Assembly (NCBI GenBank): GCA_048270225.1
Contig: JBLWTG010000003.1
Span: 248,001-312,000 of the forward strand
DNA length: 64,000 nucleotides
From: Allopusillimonas sp048270225
GTDB taxonomy: Bacteria; Pseudomonadota; Gammaproteobacteria; Burkholderiales; Burkholderiaceae_B
Direction: 5' to 3'
Below, piece after piece: positions 8,832-18,372 of the stretch. The position numbers and the translations under genes were made by a program. A model generated the notes under the pieces. That model worked only from the letters and a program-made list of their open reading frames with translations. It had not been told where the DNA came from and searched no databases. Every line of letters starts with the position of its first letter. Position 1 is the stretch's first letter.

Positions 8832-9749
8832 GTGAGCGACAGCCTGCGCAGCCTGATGCGCGCGTCGGAGCTTCCCCGACTCGAGGCGCAGATGCTGTGG
8901 CAGCATGTGCTGCAGGTGCCGCGCGCATGGCTGATCGCACACGATACGGATGTGCTGTCGCCCGAGCAGGTAGCGCGTTATCAGACGCTGGCGCAGCGCC
9001 GGCTGGCGGGCGAACCCATGGCATATATCCTGGAGCGGCGGGAGTTCATGAGCCGCGAGTTTCGCGTGACGCCGGATGTGTTGATTCCCCGCCCCGAGAC
9101 GGAGTTGCTGGTAGAGATTGCGCTGCGCTTTCTCAAGGAGCGCAGGCCGGACGCGGGCGAACCGGCCCTGCGCGTGCTCGATCTGGGCACGGGGTCGGGC
9201 GTTATTGCCGTGTCCATTGCGCTTGATTGCCCTTACGCGCAGGTCTGCGCAAGCGATATCAGCAGCCAGGCGCTAGCCGTGGCGGGCGAAAATGCACGGG
9301 TTTTGGGGGCGCGAGTCGAGTTTTTCCGCGGGAGTTGGTACGATGCACTATGGACGGCAGGCAAGCAGGGGGATTCAAGCGCAGGCTCCAATGCCCTTGC
9401 TGGCGGCAGTACATTCGATTTGATTGTGTCCAATCCGCCTTATATTGCAGCTGTGGACGCGCATCTGCAGCAGGGCGACGTCCGGTTTGAGCCCGCACAG
9501 GCCCTGACCGACGGCGCCGACGGCCTGTCCGATCTGCGGGCCATTGCGCAGGGTGCGGCGCGCTGGCTCAAGCCGGGCGGCGGCCTGTATATGGAACACG
9601 GCTGGGACCAGGCCGATGCGGTGCGCGATATGATGCACGGCCTGGGTTTCAGCCAGATCGACAGCAGTACAGACCTGGCCGGAATCCAACGCGTGACCGG
9701 CGGTCTTTATAATGAGTTTTTCCCCCAGGGGACAACATTTTCCCGATAG
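8832..9749 (+). CDS. prmC: Release factor glutamine methyltransferase
   Basis: 305 residues. It N5-methylates the glutamine of the GGQ motif of RF1 and RF2 using S-adenosylmethionine. Visible motifs are the SAM-binding LDLGTGSGVIAVSIA and the catalytic NPPY (SNPPYIAAVDAHL). The start is GTG three bases after the prfA stop. Compared with E. coli PrmC (277 residues) it carries a roughly 20-residue Ser/Gly/Ala-rich insertion before NPPY (GDSSAGSNALAGG), a surface-loop expansion. Operon with prfA and probably grxD. Confidence 0.96.
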   Translation: MSDSLRSLMRASELPRLEAQMLWQHVLQVPRAWLIAHDTDVLSPEQVARYQTLAQRRLAGEPMAYILERREFMSREFRVTPDVLIPRPETELLVEIALRFLKERRPDAGEPALRVLDLGTGSGVIAVSIALDCPYAQVCASDISSQALAVAGENARVLGARVEFFRGSWYDALWTAGKQGDSSAGSNALAGGSTFDLIVSNPPYIAAVDAHLQQGDVRFEPAQALTDGADGLSDLRAIAQGAARWLKPGGGLYMEHGWDQADAVRDMMHGLGFSQIDSSTDLAGIQRVTGGLYNEFFPQGTTFSR

Positions 9750-9757
9750 AGAGCATC

Positions 9758-10084
9758 ATGAGCGACGTTCAAGAATTTATCCGCGAAACAGTCACCACCA
9801 ATCCGGTCGTGCTGTTCATGAAGGGCACCGCCCAGTTTCCCCAGTGCGGCTTCTCCGGCCGCGCCATCCAGGTGCTCAAAGCGTCTGGCGTAACCAAGCT
9901 GGTGACCGTCAATGTGCTGGACGACGACGAAGTGCGCCAGGGCATCAAGGCTTTTTCCAACTGGCCCACGATTCCGCAACTGTACGTGGGCGGTGAGTTC
10001 GTCGGCGGTTCGGACATCATTGCCGAGATGTACGAAAACGGCGAACTGGAAACCACGCTGAAAGAGGCCGGGGCGCTTGCGTGA
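9758..10084 (+). CDS. grxD: Monothiol glutaredoxin (Grx4 type)
   Basis: 108 residues with the CGFS active site (PQCGFSGRAIQVL) and the glutathione-binding WPTIPQLYVGGEFVGG segment. CGFS glutaredoxins bind a shared 2Fe-2S cluster and take part in iron-sulfur delivery and iron sensing. The gene follows prmC by eight bases, with GAGAG as ribosome site, and overlaps ubiX. Confidence 0.96.
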   Translation: MSDVQEFIRETVTTNPVVLFMKGTAQFPQCGFSGRAIQVLKASGVTKLVTVNVLDDDEVRQGIKAFSNWPTIPQLYVGGEFVGGSDIIAEMYENGELETTLKEAGALA

Positions 10085-10656
10085 ACACTTCTGTGCGCCG
10101 GCTCGTCATAGGCGTAACCGGGGCAACGGGAGCCATCTATGCAGTGCGCATGCTGCAGGTACTGCGTGAGCTGCCCGATGTCGAGTCGCATCTGGTGATT
10201 TCACCGCCAGGTGTGCTCAACATCAAGTATGAGCTGGGGCTGGACCGACAGCAGGTGCATGCGCTGGCCGACAAGGTCTACAGCTTTCGCGACATTGGCG
10301 CTGCGCTGGCCAGTGGCGGCTTTGCCACGGCGGGCATGGTGGTGGTGCCATGCTCCATGCGCACGCTGGCAGCGGTGGCCCACGGGTTTTCAGACAACCT
10401 GATTACACGCGCGGCCGACGTTACGCTCAAGGAAAGGCGCAGGCTGGTGATGATGGTGCGCGAAACGCCATTCAATCTTGCGCATTTGCGCAATATGACA
10501 TCAGTAACCGAAATGGGCGGCATCATTTTCCCGCCGCTGCCCGCCTTTTACCATCATCCCAAGACACTGGACGAAATGGTGGACCATACCGTGGCGCGCG
10601 TCCTGGAAATGTTCGACATCAATATTCCCGGGCCTCACTGGGAAGGCATGGCGTAG
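10081..10656 (+). CDS. ubiX: Flavin prenyltransferase UbiX
   Basis: 191 residues. It makes prenylated FMN, the cofactor of the decarboxylase UbiD in ubiquinone synthesis. Motifs include the FMN-binding GVTGATGAIYAVRML, PCSMRTLAAVAHG, and the C-terminal PPLPAFYHHPKT. The GTG start shares four bases with the grxD stop (GTGA). There is no ubiD in the window. An 8-bp inverted repeat (10669-10676 with 10683-10690) lies just after the gene but lacks a T run. Confidence 0.96.
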   Translation: MNTSVRRLVIGVTGATGAIYAVRMLQVLRELPDVESHLVISPPGVLNIKYELGLDRQQVHALADKVYSFRDIGAALASGGFATAGMVVVPCSMRTLAAVAHGFSDNLITRAADVTLKERRRLVMMVRETPFNLAHLRNMTSVTEMGGIIFPPLPAFYHHPKTLDEMVDHTVARVLEMFDINIPGPHWEGMA

Positions 10657-10705
10657 GGCCGCCCGACTCCTTGGGCTTGCTGGCCCAAGGACGCCGGGGA
10701 GCTGC

Positions 10706-13189
10706 TCAGGTCGCGGGTTTGGGGTCCGGTCGCAGCGTTTGTCCTGCCGCCGGCTCGACGCCTTCCAGTTTTTCTTTCATCGCATCGACACCGCGCACAT
10801 CGACCGGCGCGGCATAACCCGACTTGTCCCGGCCGAAATGCACCACGGTTTGCGGATAGGGCAACTCGATGCCGGCCGCATCAAAGCGCTGCTTCACATA
10901 GCGGTTAAAGGCGCGTTGCACGGCCCATTGATTGCCCGGGGTGGTCTTGATCAGCACGCGTATCGTAAAGCCGCGCTCGTTGAGCGCCGTCACGCCCGGA
11001 ATATCGATATCGGAAAGCAGTTCTGGTGCGATGGCGGCGTCTTCCTTCAGGTCCTGGAAGGCCAGCCTCAGTTGCGCGATCGCTTCGTCCACGCTTTCAC
11101 GATGGGCGATGTTGTATTCGCCATAGTGATAGCCAAAATCGCGGGTGTGATTGGAGACGCGGTCTATGACGGAAAACGGGATCAGGTGGTAGCCGCCATC
11201 CAGCGTGCGTATCACCACCGAGCGTATGGTGATTTTTTCAACGGTGCCGAACAGGCCAGCCACTTCGACGATGTCGTTGGTGTTCATGCCGTTTTCCAGC
11301 TGGATGAATACCCCCGTGATGACATCCTGCACCAGTTTCTGTGCGCCAAAGCCGATGGCCAGGCCCGCGACGCCAGCGCCGGCTATCAATGGCCCAATAT
11401 TGATGCCGATCTGTGAGAGCACGATCAATACGGTCATTGTGCCGATCAAAATCGCGGCTGCATTGCGGAACAGCATCAGCAGGGTTTTCTCGCGCTCGGT
11501 TGCGCGTCGCACGCCATGGCCTCCCATGCGGTGCTCGATAATGCTGGCAACAACAGTCCAGCTCAGTGCGGCAAAGCACAGAATAATGGCGATGCGGAAT
11601 AGTTGCGCGACGATGGCGCGGCCGCCATCGGACTCCAGCCATCCGGTCAGATCAAAGGCGTGCCAGGCATCCAGCACGACGAGGGCGACAACGACCAGAA
11701 TCAGCAGGCGCGCCACCCGGAGCGAGGCTGGTACGTAGGAGTTCAGGCGCCGCTCCAGGGATGGAAAGGACTGGCGCCAGCGTTCCGGCAAGGCCAGATG
11801 ATGCGACAGCATGCGGGTGAGAATGCCGCCCAGCATCAGACCGATGACAATGGCGACCACGCTCTGTATGGTGGCGCGGGCCATGAACTCAAGCGCTTCC
11901 TGCTGATCGGTCTGGCTGACGACCAGCAGCACGGTAAAGTAGGCGATGGCAAGCAGATGCCACAGCCGGCCCAGCACTCTGATCAGCGTGCCGAACACCG
12001 CGATGGTGGAGGCCTCGGCATGCCGCAGCAGGCCGGCGCGCACGGTTTTGCGGTTCCGCCAGACCACGCTGACCGCATAGACGTATATCCCCAGCATGAT
12101 GAACAGTCCGGCCACCTGAGCCACCGATGGCAGGAACACGGCCTGGATGAGCGGGACGATGAACATCAGCGCATAGCCGGTCAGGCCGATCAGGCGGGTG
12201 AGCCAGTGGTTCCAGTAGTTGGCTGCCTCGGGCGACAGCGGCAGCAGGCGCAGGTGGTCATAGCGGGTGGCGAATACCCCGCGCGACAAGGCTTTGACGA
12301 CCTCTATCATGACAAAGGCGCCCAGGAATTGCAGCGCAAAAGTGCTGGCGTCGCCGCGCTGCGCCAGGGTGATGGCGCATATATAGCCGGCCAGCGCGGC
12401 CAGCAGTGTGGCCGCCACGTCGATGAGCAGGGCTGCTATCACCCCCAGCAGCCTGCGGCTCAGACGTATGCCTGATAATCCGCGCTGCCCTGGGCCCATG
12501 CTTTCTGCGGCTGTGGGCACCCGTGGTCCGAACAGCGGCTTTTCATGGTCCTTTTGTATCCAGGTGTTGAGCCGGGAAAAGCCCAGTTGCGCCGCCATTC
12601 GCAGCAAAACATAGGCGATCAGCGTCGCAATAATCGTAAACAGCAATACCTTGAGCGCAGGCGCCGCGCGTTGTATGGGCGCGCCTGGCACAGCCTGCCC
12701 TGTTGCCAGTGCTTTGATGACCTCATTGGTTTGCGAGAAGTCCTGCAGCATGCGGCTGGTGAAATCTTCGACATGCAGCGCAAGGCGGCGCGACAGCGAG
12801 AGGCGCTCGTCCTGTTTGGCAGCGGCGCGTGCTTCGGCCGTCTTGCCCGTGTTGGCGGAGGCTTCGCCGGCTCCCATGGCGCGCAACTGATCAATCAGTT
12901 CCTTTCTGGTCTTGTCGTTCTCGAGCAATGCGGCCAGCGCTGCATAGGATGTGCCTTCGATGGCGCTGTGGCTCGGTTGTTCCGGGTCTTTCGCCCCCGC
13001 CTGGGGCTGTGCTGGCTGGGCGGTATCGGCGCCAGATGTCTGCGCCTGCGCGCTGTCGTTGGTGGCGGCCGTTGCGGCGCCGGCGGGGCCGGCTCCCGCC
13101 AGCATGGCGCCCAGCAGCAGTATCGGTATCAATGTCATCAGGCGTCTGTAAACGCGCTGGCTCAAAGTGTCGTTGGCCATAAGCAGCAT
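10706..13189 (-). CDS. Large MscS-family mechanosensitive channel (YbiO-like)
   Basis: 827 residues from the chosen start. A signal peptide (MLLMANDT... LIPILLLGAMLAGAGPAGAA) is followed by an Ala/Gln-rich periplasmic region, about ten membrane segments, and the MscS core near the C-terminus with the glycine-rich pore helix (AGAGVAGLAIGFGAQKLVQD) and the beta domain (MNTNDIVEVAGLFGTVEKI). The architecture resembles E. coli YbiO, a moderate-conductance channel that releases solutes on hypo-osmotic shock. The ATG at 13189 has GGGAG upstream; a longer frame to 13243 would start inside the ttcA terminator and is unlikely. Convergent with ubiX. Confidence 0.9.
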   Translation of the reverse strand: MLLMANDTLSQRVYRRLMTLIPILLLGAMLAGAGPAGAATAATNDSAQAQTSGADTAQPAQPQAGAKDPEQPSHSAIEGTSYAALAALLENDKTRKELIDQLRAMGAGEASANTGKTAEARAAAKQDERLSLSRRLALHVEDFTSRMLQDFSQTNEVIKALATGQAVPGAPIQRAAPALKVLLFTIIATLIAYVLLRMAAQLGFSRLNTWIQKDHEKPLFGPRVPTAAESMGPGQRGLSGIRLSRRLLGVIAALLIDVAATLLAALAGYICAITLAQRGDASTFALQFLGAFVMIEVVKALSRGVFATRYDHLRLLPLSPEAANYWNHWLTRLIGLTGYALMFIVPLIQAVFLPSVAQVAGLFIMLGIYVYAVSVVWRNRKTVRAGLLRHAEASTIAVFGTLIRVLGRLWHLLAIAYFTVLLVVSQTDQQEALEFMARATIQSVVAIVIGLMLGGILTRMLSHHLALPERWRQSFPSLERRLNSYVPASLRVARLLILVVVALVVLDAWHAFDLTGWLESDGGRAIVAQLFRIAIILCFAALSWTVVASIIEHRMGGHGVRRATEREKTLLMLFRNAAAILIGTMTVLIVLSQIGINIGPLIAGAGVAGLAIGFGAQKLVQDVITGVFIQLENGMNTNDIVEVAGLFGTVEKITIRSVVIRTLDGGYHLIPFSVIDRVSNHTRDFGYHYGEYNIAHRESVDEAIAQLRLAFQDLKEDAAIAPELLSDIDIPGVTALNERGFTIRVLIKTTPGNQWAVQRAFNRYVKQRFDAAGIELPYPQTVVHFGRDKSGYAAPVDVRGVDAMKEKLEGVEPAAGQTLRPDPKPAT

Positions 13190-13225
13190 CACTTGGCGGT
13201 CTCCCTCTGGCGGTGTGCAAAAAAG

Positions 13226-13253
13226 AAAAAAGCACGTGGTCAACGTGCTTTTT
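13226..13253 (-). terminator. Terminator after ttcA
   Basis: AAAGCACGT and ACGTGCTTT arms flank a 5-base loop, with T runs on both sides. On the minus strand it ends the folB-ttcA transcript before the channel gene. It could also work on the plus strand. Confidence 0.85.
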
Positions 13254-13303
13254 CTCTATCTGAAGGGTAACACTAGGTTTGCCCGGTTGTCAGTTCCCGG
13301 TGG

Positions 13304-14356
13304 TCAGGCACGTTCGCGCGAGCGTGCAAGCACCCTGGGGGGCTCTCCGCTGTGATCGTCTGTGTCGACGGCGTCGGGCCCGCCGGAACTGTCATCGTCG
13401 CTGTCGTCGTGATGGGCTGGCGCCAGCGAGGCCATGTCGAACTCATCGGCATCGAATGCCTTGTCGCCGTCCTCGACAGCCAGGCCGCCTGCCGTAATGC
13501 CCGAGAAATCAAACAGCTCGCGATCCATCAGGTGGGTGGGGACGACGCGCGAGAGGGCGCCAAACACATTCCAGGAGCGCCCCGGGAAGTTGCGGTCCCA
13601 TTCCGCCACCATGCGGCTGACCTCTTTGCGTTTGAGATTTTCCTGCGAGCCGCACAGATTGCAGGGAATGATGGGGAACTGTTTGTGCTGCGCATAGCTG
13701 ATCAGGTCTTTTTCTGGCACATAGGCCAGTGGACGGATGACGATGTGCTTGCCGTCGTCGGACATAAGCTTGGGCGGCATGGCCTTCATGCGCCCGCCGT
13801 AAAACAGGTTCAGGAAGAACGTGCCCAGGATGTCGTCGCGGTGATGGCCCAGCGCGATCTTGGTGGCGCCCAGTTCGCTGGCGACGCGGTACAGAATCCC
13901 CCGTCGCAGGCGAGAGCAGAGCGAGCACATAGTCTTGCCCTCAGGGATTACGCGTGTGACGACAGAGTAAGTGTCCTGTGTTTCGATATGGAAAGGCACG
14001 CCCAGCCCGCGCAGGTATTCCGGCAAGATGTGATCCGGGAAGCCGGGCTGCTTCTGGTCGAGATTGACGGCAATGATGTCGAAGTCGATAGGCGCGCGCG
14101 CCTTGAGCGTAAGCAGGATGTCCAGCAGGCTGTAGGAGTCTTTGCCGCCAGAAAGACAGACCATGACCTTGTCGCCATTTTCGATCATGTTGAAATCGGA
14201 GATGGCGCGTCCTGTTTCACGTATCAGACGCTTGGCGAGCTTGTTGCTGTTGTGCCGCTGCTTTTGCGCGTGGCGGGAATCGGGCTCGGCGGCCGGAAGA
14301 GAGGGCTGAAGCGTGTCAGGGTGCATGGCGGTATGAAATGGGGGCGCGGTGCGCAT
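13304..14356 (-). CDS. ttcA: tRNA 2-thiocytidine(32) synthetase TtcA
   Basis: 350 residues. It thiolates C32 of certain tRNAs, using an Fe-S cluster and ATP. PP-loop SGGKDSYSLLD (69-79), first CxxC C144/C147 (TMCSLCSR), second CxxC C232/C235 (IPCNLCGS): all are present. E. coli TtcA is 311 residues; the extra length is an N-terminal ~35-residue tail and an acidic C-terminal tail (DDSDDDSSGGPD). The ATG overlaps the folB stop (TGATG); a second in-frame ATG ten codons later is also possible. Confidence 0.95.
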   Translation of the reverse strand: MRTAPPFHTAMHPDTLQPSLPAAEPDSRHAQKQRHNSNKLAKRLIRETGRAISDFNMIENGDKVMVCLSGGKDSYSLLDILLTLKARAPIDFDIIAVNLDQKQPGFPDHILPEYLRGLGVPFHIETQDTYSVVTRVIPEGKTMCSLCSRLRRGILYRVASELGATKIALGHHRDDILGTFFLNLFYGGRMKAMPPKLMSDDGKHIVIRPLAYVPEKDLISYAQHKQFPIIPCNLCGSQENLKRKEVSRMVAEWDRNFPGRSWNVFGALSRVVPTHLMDRELFDFSGITAGGLAVEDGDKAFDADEFDMASLAPAHHDDSDDDSSGGPDAVDTDDHSGEPPRVLARSRERA

Positions 14357-14715
14357 CAGCGCCCGCGCTGGAGCTCTATGCCCACGGCCGCGCAGTCGGA
14401 AAACGCCAGGGGCTTGCTGATGCGTATTTTAACGTGCTGCACGGAGGGGAATTCGGTCAGGATGCGGGCGACAACCCGCTCGCTCAGCGTTTCGAGCAGA
14501 TTGACGTGCGAGTGCGTGCACTCGTCGACGATGGCATTGCGCAACAGGCGGTAGTCGAGCACCGTCTGTATGTTCTGGTCGAGCACTTCCTGGGTGACAT
14601 CGACATCGAACTCTGCGTCAATATGCAGAGGCTGAGTCGCGCGCAGTTCGTGTTCGAGGATGCCAATGCGTGCGTCCAGCGCAAGCTGTGAAAAGAAAAC
14701 GCGTCGTGTGGGCAT
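14356..14715 (-). CDS. folB: Dihydroneopterin aldolase family protein
   Basis: 119 residues from MPTRRVFFSQL. This fold converts 7,8-dihydroneopterin to 6-hydroxymethyl-dihydropterin in folate synthesis. Family features are RIGILEHE near the N-terminus (usually GVYDWE in E. coli), LDYRLLRNAIVDEC, and the ETLSERVVARIL helix with the catalytic-region glutamate. The longer open frame to 15060 runs into the divergent flavoprotein gene and is not used. It is coupled to ttcA by TGATG. Confidence 0.88.
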   Translation of the reverse strand: MPTRRVFFSQLALDARIGILEHELRATQPLHIDAEFDVDVTQEVLDQNIQTVLDYRLLRNAIVDECTHSHVNLLETLSERVVARILTEFPSVQHVKIRISKPLAFSDCAAVGIELQRGR

Positions 14716-14759
14716 AGTCGGGCCTTGTAGAATAGACTGAATTGTATGTTGGAATCCGT

Positions 14760-15677
14760 ATGAACGCAGGCGATTACACCTATGACGCGGCAATTTTGGG
14801 TGCCGGGCCGGCTGGCGCGTCTTGCGCTGTCTGGCTGGCCCGCCTGGGATTGCGACCGGTGTTGCTGGAGGCGGGCGAGGCCGTGGGCGGCCTGTGCCGC
14901 AGTCATCCGTTTGCCGACGAGTGGAACGCAGCGCTGCCCGGCGCGACCGGCCCCGAGGTTGCCGCCAATCTGGCGTTGAGCCTGGCGCAAGCAAATGTGG
15001 ATACCCGTCTCGCATGCCGGGTCGATCGCGTCGATCCGCTGATGGAGGATGCGCAGCCATCAGGGTTTGCAGTCCATGTCGCAGACTTGCCCGCCGCGCT
15101 GCATGCCCGCTATCTGGTACTGGCGACAGGCGTGCGCGCCCGCCCGCTGGCGCCTGGCACTGCGGATACGCTGTCGGCGCAGGGCATGCTCACCGGGCCA
15201 GGCAGCCATGTCGTAGCCCAGGATTTCCGCGGCAAGCGCGTCGCGGTATTGGGCGGGGGCGACAACGCCTTCGAGAACGCCCTGTACGCGCTGGAGCATG
15301 GCGCGCAGTCCGTCCATCTGTTTGCCCGCAGCGTCAGGGCACAGCGCCAGTTCCTGCGCCGATTCCCGGCGGACGCAGTCACCGTGGGGCATTATGTCGC
15401 CGATGCGCAGGCGCGCACGGTCAATGGCAAGGCCTACGACCTGATCATGGTGTTTTATGGTTGGGAACCCTGCACGGGCTTTGCCGATGCGCTCAATCTA
15501 AGGCGCAGCGATAGGGGATTCATCGCCACCGATCCGCTTACCGCCCAGACCAGCTTTCCCGGCGTCTACGCGATTGGCGAAGTGGCGCAGCGCCAGCATC
15601 CCTGCGTGGTGACTGCCCTGGCGGACGGTGTGGCCGCCGCCAAGGCGATACAGGCCCGGATCGAAGCCGGGCGCTGA
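14760..15677 (+). CDS. NAD(P)/FAD-dependent oxidoreductase, thioredoxin-reductase fold
   Basis: 305 residues from the ATG with GGAA six bases upstream. The FAD-binding motif AAILGAGPAGASCA, the NAD(P)-binding GGGDNAFENALYALEHG and the second FAD contact FPGVYAIGEVAQ are in the order seen in thioredoxin reductase and ferredoxin-NADP reductase-like proteins. The redox-active CxxC of thioredoxin reductase is absent, so disulfide chemistry is unlikely. It may pass electrons to a ferredoxin, flavodoxin or small molecule. Divergent from folB with a 44-bp gap that must hold both promoters. Confidence 0.8.
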   Translation: MNAGDYTYDAAILGAGPAGASCAVWLARLGLRPVLLEAGEAVGGLCRSHPFADEWNAALPGATGPEVAANLALSLAQANVDTRLACRVDRVDPLMEDAQPSGFAVHVADLPAALHARYLVLATGVRARPLAPGTADTLSAQGMLTGPGSHVVAQDFRGKRVAVLGGGDNAFENALYALEHGAQSVHLFARSVRAQRQFLRRFPADAVTVGHYVADAQARTVNGKAYDLIMVFYGWEPCTGFADALNLRRSDRGFIATDPLTAQTSFPGVYAIGEVAQRQHPCVVTALADGVAAAKAIQARIEAGR

Positions 15678-15688
15678 AACCTGGCCGT

Positions 15689-17473
15689 TCAGGCCGCCTG
15701 ATGGATGCGTGTCAGCACGCATTCGTTCTCGACCGGCGCTGCCAGCGAAAGGCTGAAAACCCGCAGCTCATCGCGCCGGAAAACATGAACCTGAACCGTG
15801 TCGCCTGGCTGGTAGGCGGGCAGCAGTTGGTTCAGGGATGCTGCGTCGTTGACGCGCAGGCCATCCAGGGCAACCAGCACATCGCCGGCCGACAGGCCTG
15901 CCTGGTGCGCCGCGCCGCCTTCGTACACTGCGGCGATTTTCACTTCGCCGTGCTCAGCCTTGATGCGTGCCTGCAGCGAAGGCAGGTCGTTCGCTGTCTT
16001 CCAGGTCAGCGAGATTCCCTGGAACGGCAGCAATGTATCCAGTGGAACGTCTTCGCGGCCCAGCACATGACGTTCAATGAATGACGACACATCCACGCCG
16101 GTGGCTTCGCGGATCAGACCCGGCAACGCTTTTTCAGGAATTCCCTTGCCCTGGCCGCGATAGAAGTCGCGTCCGTAGCGGGTCCAGAGCAACTGCATGA
16201 CATCGTCCAGCGAGCGCTTGCCGTCTGTAGCCTGGCGCAGTGTGATGTCCAGGCCCAGGGCAATCAGCGAGCCCTTGGTGTAGTAGCTGACCAAGGCGTT
16301 GGACGAGTTTTCGTCCTGCTTGTAATACCGCGTCCAGGCATCGAACGAGCTTTCCGTCACGCTCTGCTTGAAGCGCCCCGGCGTGTTGTGCACGTTGCTG
16401 ATCACCTTGGCGGTCAGGCGCAGGTAATCCGCTTCGGTAATCACGCCCGCCCTCAGCAGCATCAGGTCATCGTAGTAAGACGTGAAGCCTTCGAAGACCC
16501 AGAGCAGAGAGGTGTGGGTGCTGCGCGTGAGGTCATACGGCGCAAAGGCGGCAGGCTTGATGCGCTTGACGTTCCATGTGTGGAAATATTCATGACTGAC
16601 CAGGCCCAGGAAGCTCTGGTAGCCTTCGCCGGCATCGGCGCGACCGGCGACCGGCAGATCCCGGCGCGATGCCATCAGCGCTGTCGAGGCGCGATGCTCC
16701 AGGCCGCCGTAGCCGTTGTCGGTGACGGTGGTCATGAACACATAGCGATCCGAGCTGTCCAGAAAGGGCGCGGCTTTGGTGTCGGGCTCGAAAAACGCAA
16801 TCTGCGCGGCGCAGATGCGCCGCACATCCGCGGCGATGCGCTTCAGGTCGAGATTGGGAATGACGCCGGTGAACACCATCTCGTGCAGGGCGCCGTGTGC
16901 GCGAAACTGCAATACCTGCGGGGTTCCCATTTCGACGGGATGGTCGATGAGTGCGTCGTAGTCGGGCGCAAGATACATGCCGAAACCATGTCGCGATGCC
17001 GCTTCGGGATGGCCGGTGGCCTCGGGCAGGCTGGTGTACACCTTCCAGTTGCGCGCGTGCGGCGGCGCGCACAGTCTGAGATGGCAGGCGGCGTGTTCCT
17101 GCCCGTGCGCGCGCAGAAACACGCTGGTACCGTTGAAGAATGCATGGCTTTCGTCCACATGTGCGCCGCGTACGGACAAATCCCATGCATACACGGTATA
17201 TTCGACCACCAGCGGGCCGGTGACGGCGTCGCAGCGCCAGGAGTGATCGCCCGTTTTGCGCAGTGCAACCTGCTTGTTGCGGCAGCGGGCGGATATCTGC
17301 TCGATCTGTCTGGAAAAATCCCGTATCAGATAGCTGCCGGGGATCCAGGCGGGCAGGGACAGCACCTGTCCGGTGGGTGAGGGTTGCTGTATGACCATCT
17401 GGATGGTCATCCTGTGGCCGGACGGGTCGGAGGGGGTTGCGGTATAAAGTACGGATTCTCTTTTCATCCACAT
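15689..17473 (-). CDS. M61-family metallopeptidase with PDZ domain
   Basis: 594 residues. The zinc site HExxH is read as SHEYFHTWNVKRIKP, with the third-ligand segment WVFEGFTSYYDDL about 45 residues later, as in the M61 glycyl aminopeptidase family. A PDZ domain occupies the last ~100 residues (AAVYEGGAAHQAGLSAGDVLVALDG). No signal peptide is visible at the N-terminus, so it may be cytoplasmic. Two ATG codons (17473 and 17467) are possible; neither has a clear ribosome site. The start faces the enoyl-CoA hydratase with only 24 bp between, so the promoters probably overlap coding sequence. Confidence 0.9.
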   Translation of the reverse strand: MWMKRESVLYTATPSDPSGHRMTIQMVIQQPSPTGQVLSLPAWIPGSYLIRDFSRQIEQISARCRNKQVALRKTGDHSWRCDAVTGPLVVEYTVYAWDLSVRGAHVDESHAFFNGTSVFLRAHGQEHAACHLRLCAPPHARNWKVYTSLPEATGHPEAASRHGFGMYLAPDYDALIDHPVEMGTPQVLQFRAHGALHEMVFTGVIPNLDLKRIAADVRRICAAQIAFFEPDTKAAPFLDSSDRYVFMTTVTDNGYGGLEHRASTALMASRRDLPVAGRADAGEGYQSFLGLVSHEYFHTWNVKRIKPAAFAPYDLTRSTHTSLLWVFEGFTSYYDDLMLLRAGVITEADYLRLTAKVISNVHNTPGRFKQSVTESSFDAWTRYYKQDENSSNALVSYYTKGSLIALGLDITLRQATDGKRSLDDVMQLLWTRYGRDFYRGQGKGIPEKALPGLIREATGVDVSSFIERHVLGREDVPLDTLLPFQGISLTWKTANDLPSLQARIKAEHGEVKIAAVYEGGAAHQAGLSAGDVLVALDGLRVNDAASLNQLLPAYQPGDTVQVHVFRRDELRVFSLSLAAPVENECVLTRIHQAA

Positions 17474-17497
17474 ATATTAACTTTGTCAGGAGACGGC

Positions 17498-18274
17498 ATG
17501 AGCGAGCCCATGATCAAGACCGAAACACGAGGCCGTGTGGCCATCATCACGCTGGACCGGCCCAAGCAGTTGAATGCACTGAGCAATGAGCTGGTGGATC
17601 AACTGGCCGAAGCGATGCGCGGGTTCGATGCCGACGACGACATCAGCGTCATGGTGCTGACCGGCAGCGAAAAAGCCTTTGCGGCGGGCGCCGACATCGG
17701 GGCCATGCAGGGCTGGTCCTACATGGACGTATACAAAAAGGACTATCTCGGCGGCAACTGGGAGTCGCTGCGGCGCATCCGCAAGCCTGTCATCGCGGCA
17801 GTGGCGGGCTATGCCCTGGGCGGCGGCTGCGAGCTTGCCATGACCTGCGACATCATCATCGCGGCCGACAATGCCCGTTTTGGCCAACCCGAAATCAAGC
17901 TGGGCGTCATCCCCGGTTTCGGCGGCACGCAGCGTCTGCCGCGCGCGGTGGCCAAGTCCAAGGCCATGGACCTGATCCTGACCGCCCGGATGATGGACGC
18001 CGAGGAAGCCGAGCGCGCTGGCCTGGTGTCGCGTGTCGTCCCCGCCGACCGGTTGATGGACGAAGTTCTGGAGGCGGCTACCGTGATTGCATCCATGTCG
18101 CTGCCGTCGGTCATCATGGCCAAGGAATGCGTCAATATGGCTTATGAGGGCTCGTTGAACGAAACCCTGATGTTCGAACGCCGTAATTTCCATGCCTTGT
18201 TTGCCACCGAAGATCAAAAAGAAGGCATGGCTGCTTTTGTCGAAAAGCGTAAGCCTGCATTCAGGCATCGGTGA
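17498..18274 (+). CDS. Enoyl-CoA hydratase
   Basis: 258 residues from an ATG preceded by AGGAGA. It belongs to the crotonase family and should hydrate 2-trans-enoyl-CoA to 3-hydroxyacyl-CoA. The oxyanion-hole segment is AAGADIGAM, and both catalytic glutamates are present: E112 in GGGCELAMTCD and E132 in QPEIKLGVIPGFGG. This arrangement matches FadB1/PaaF-type single-domain hydratases. The upstream frame to 17384 lacks a ribosome site. A 3-hydroxyacyl-CoA dehydrogenase lies 18 kb away and could act next in the same pathway. Confidence 0.93.
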   Translation: MSEPMIKTETRGRVAIITLDRPKQLNALSNELVDQLAEAMRGFDADDDISVMVLTGSEKAFAAGADIGAMQGWSYMDVYKKDYLGGNWESLRRIRKPVIAAVAGYALGGGCELAMTCDIIIAADNARFGQPEIKLGVIPGFGGTQRLPRAVAKSKAMDLILTARMMDAEEAERAGLVSRVVPADRLMDEVLEAATVIASMSLPSVIMAKECVNMAYEGSLNETLMFERRNFHALFATEDQKEGMAAFVEKRKPAFRHR

Positions 18275-18313
18275 AAAATGTAGGCATCGCCCCACAGATT
18301 ATTGCCTGACAAG

Positions 18314-18343
18314 TTGCTTACGGATAAAAAATAAAGCTATACT
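18314..18343 (+). promoter_or_regulatory. Probable ATP synthase operon promoter
   Basis: TTGCTT at 18314-18319 and TATACT at 18338-18343 are separated by 18 bp in an AT-rich stretch, 29 bp upstream of the first gene of the operon. Confidence 0.65.
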
Positions 18344-18372
18344 CCATGGGTTTGACGCCTCGCAGTAATTAA

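Noticed and set aside
10669..10690. Terminator for ubiX
   Set aside because: The 8-bp stem is perfect but no T run follows on either strand, so it is noted only in the ubiX entry.
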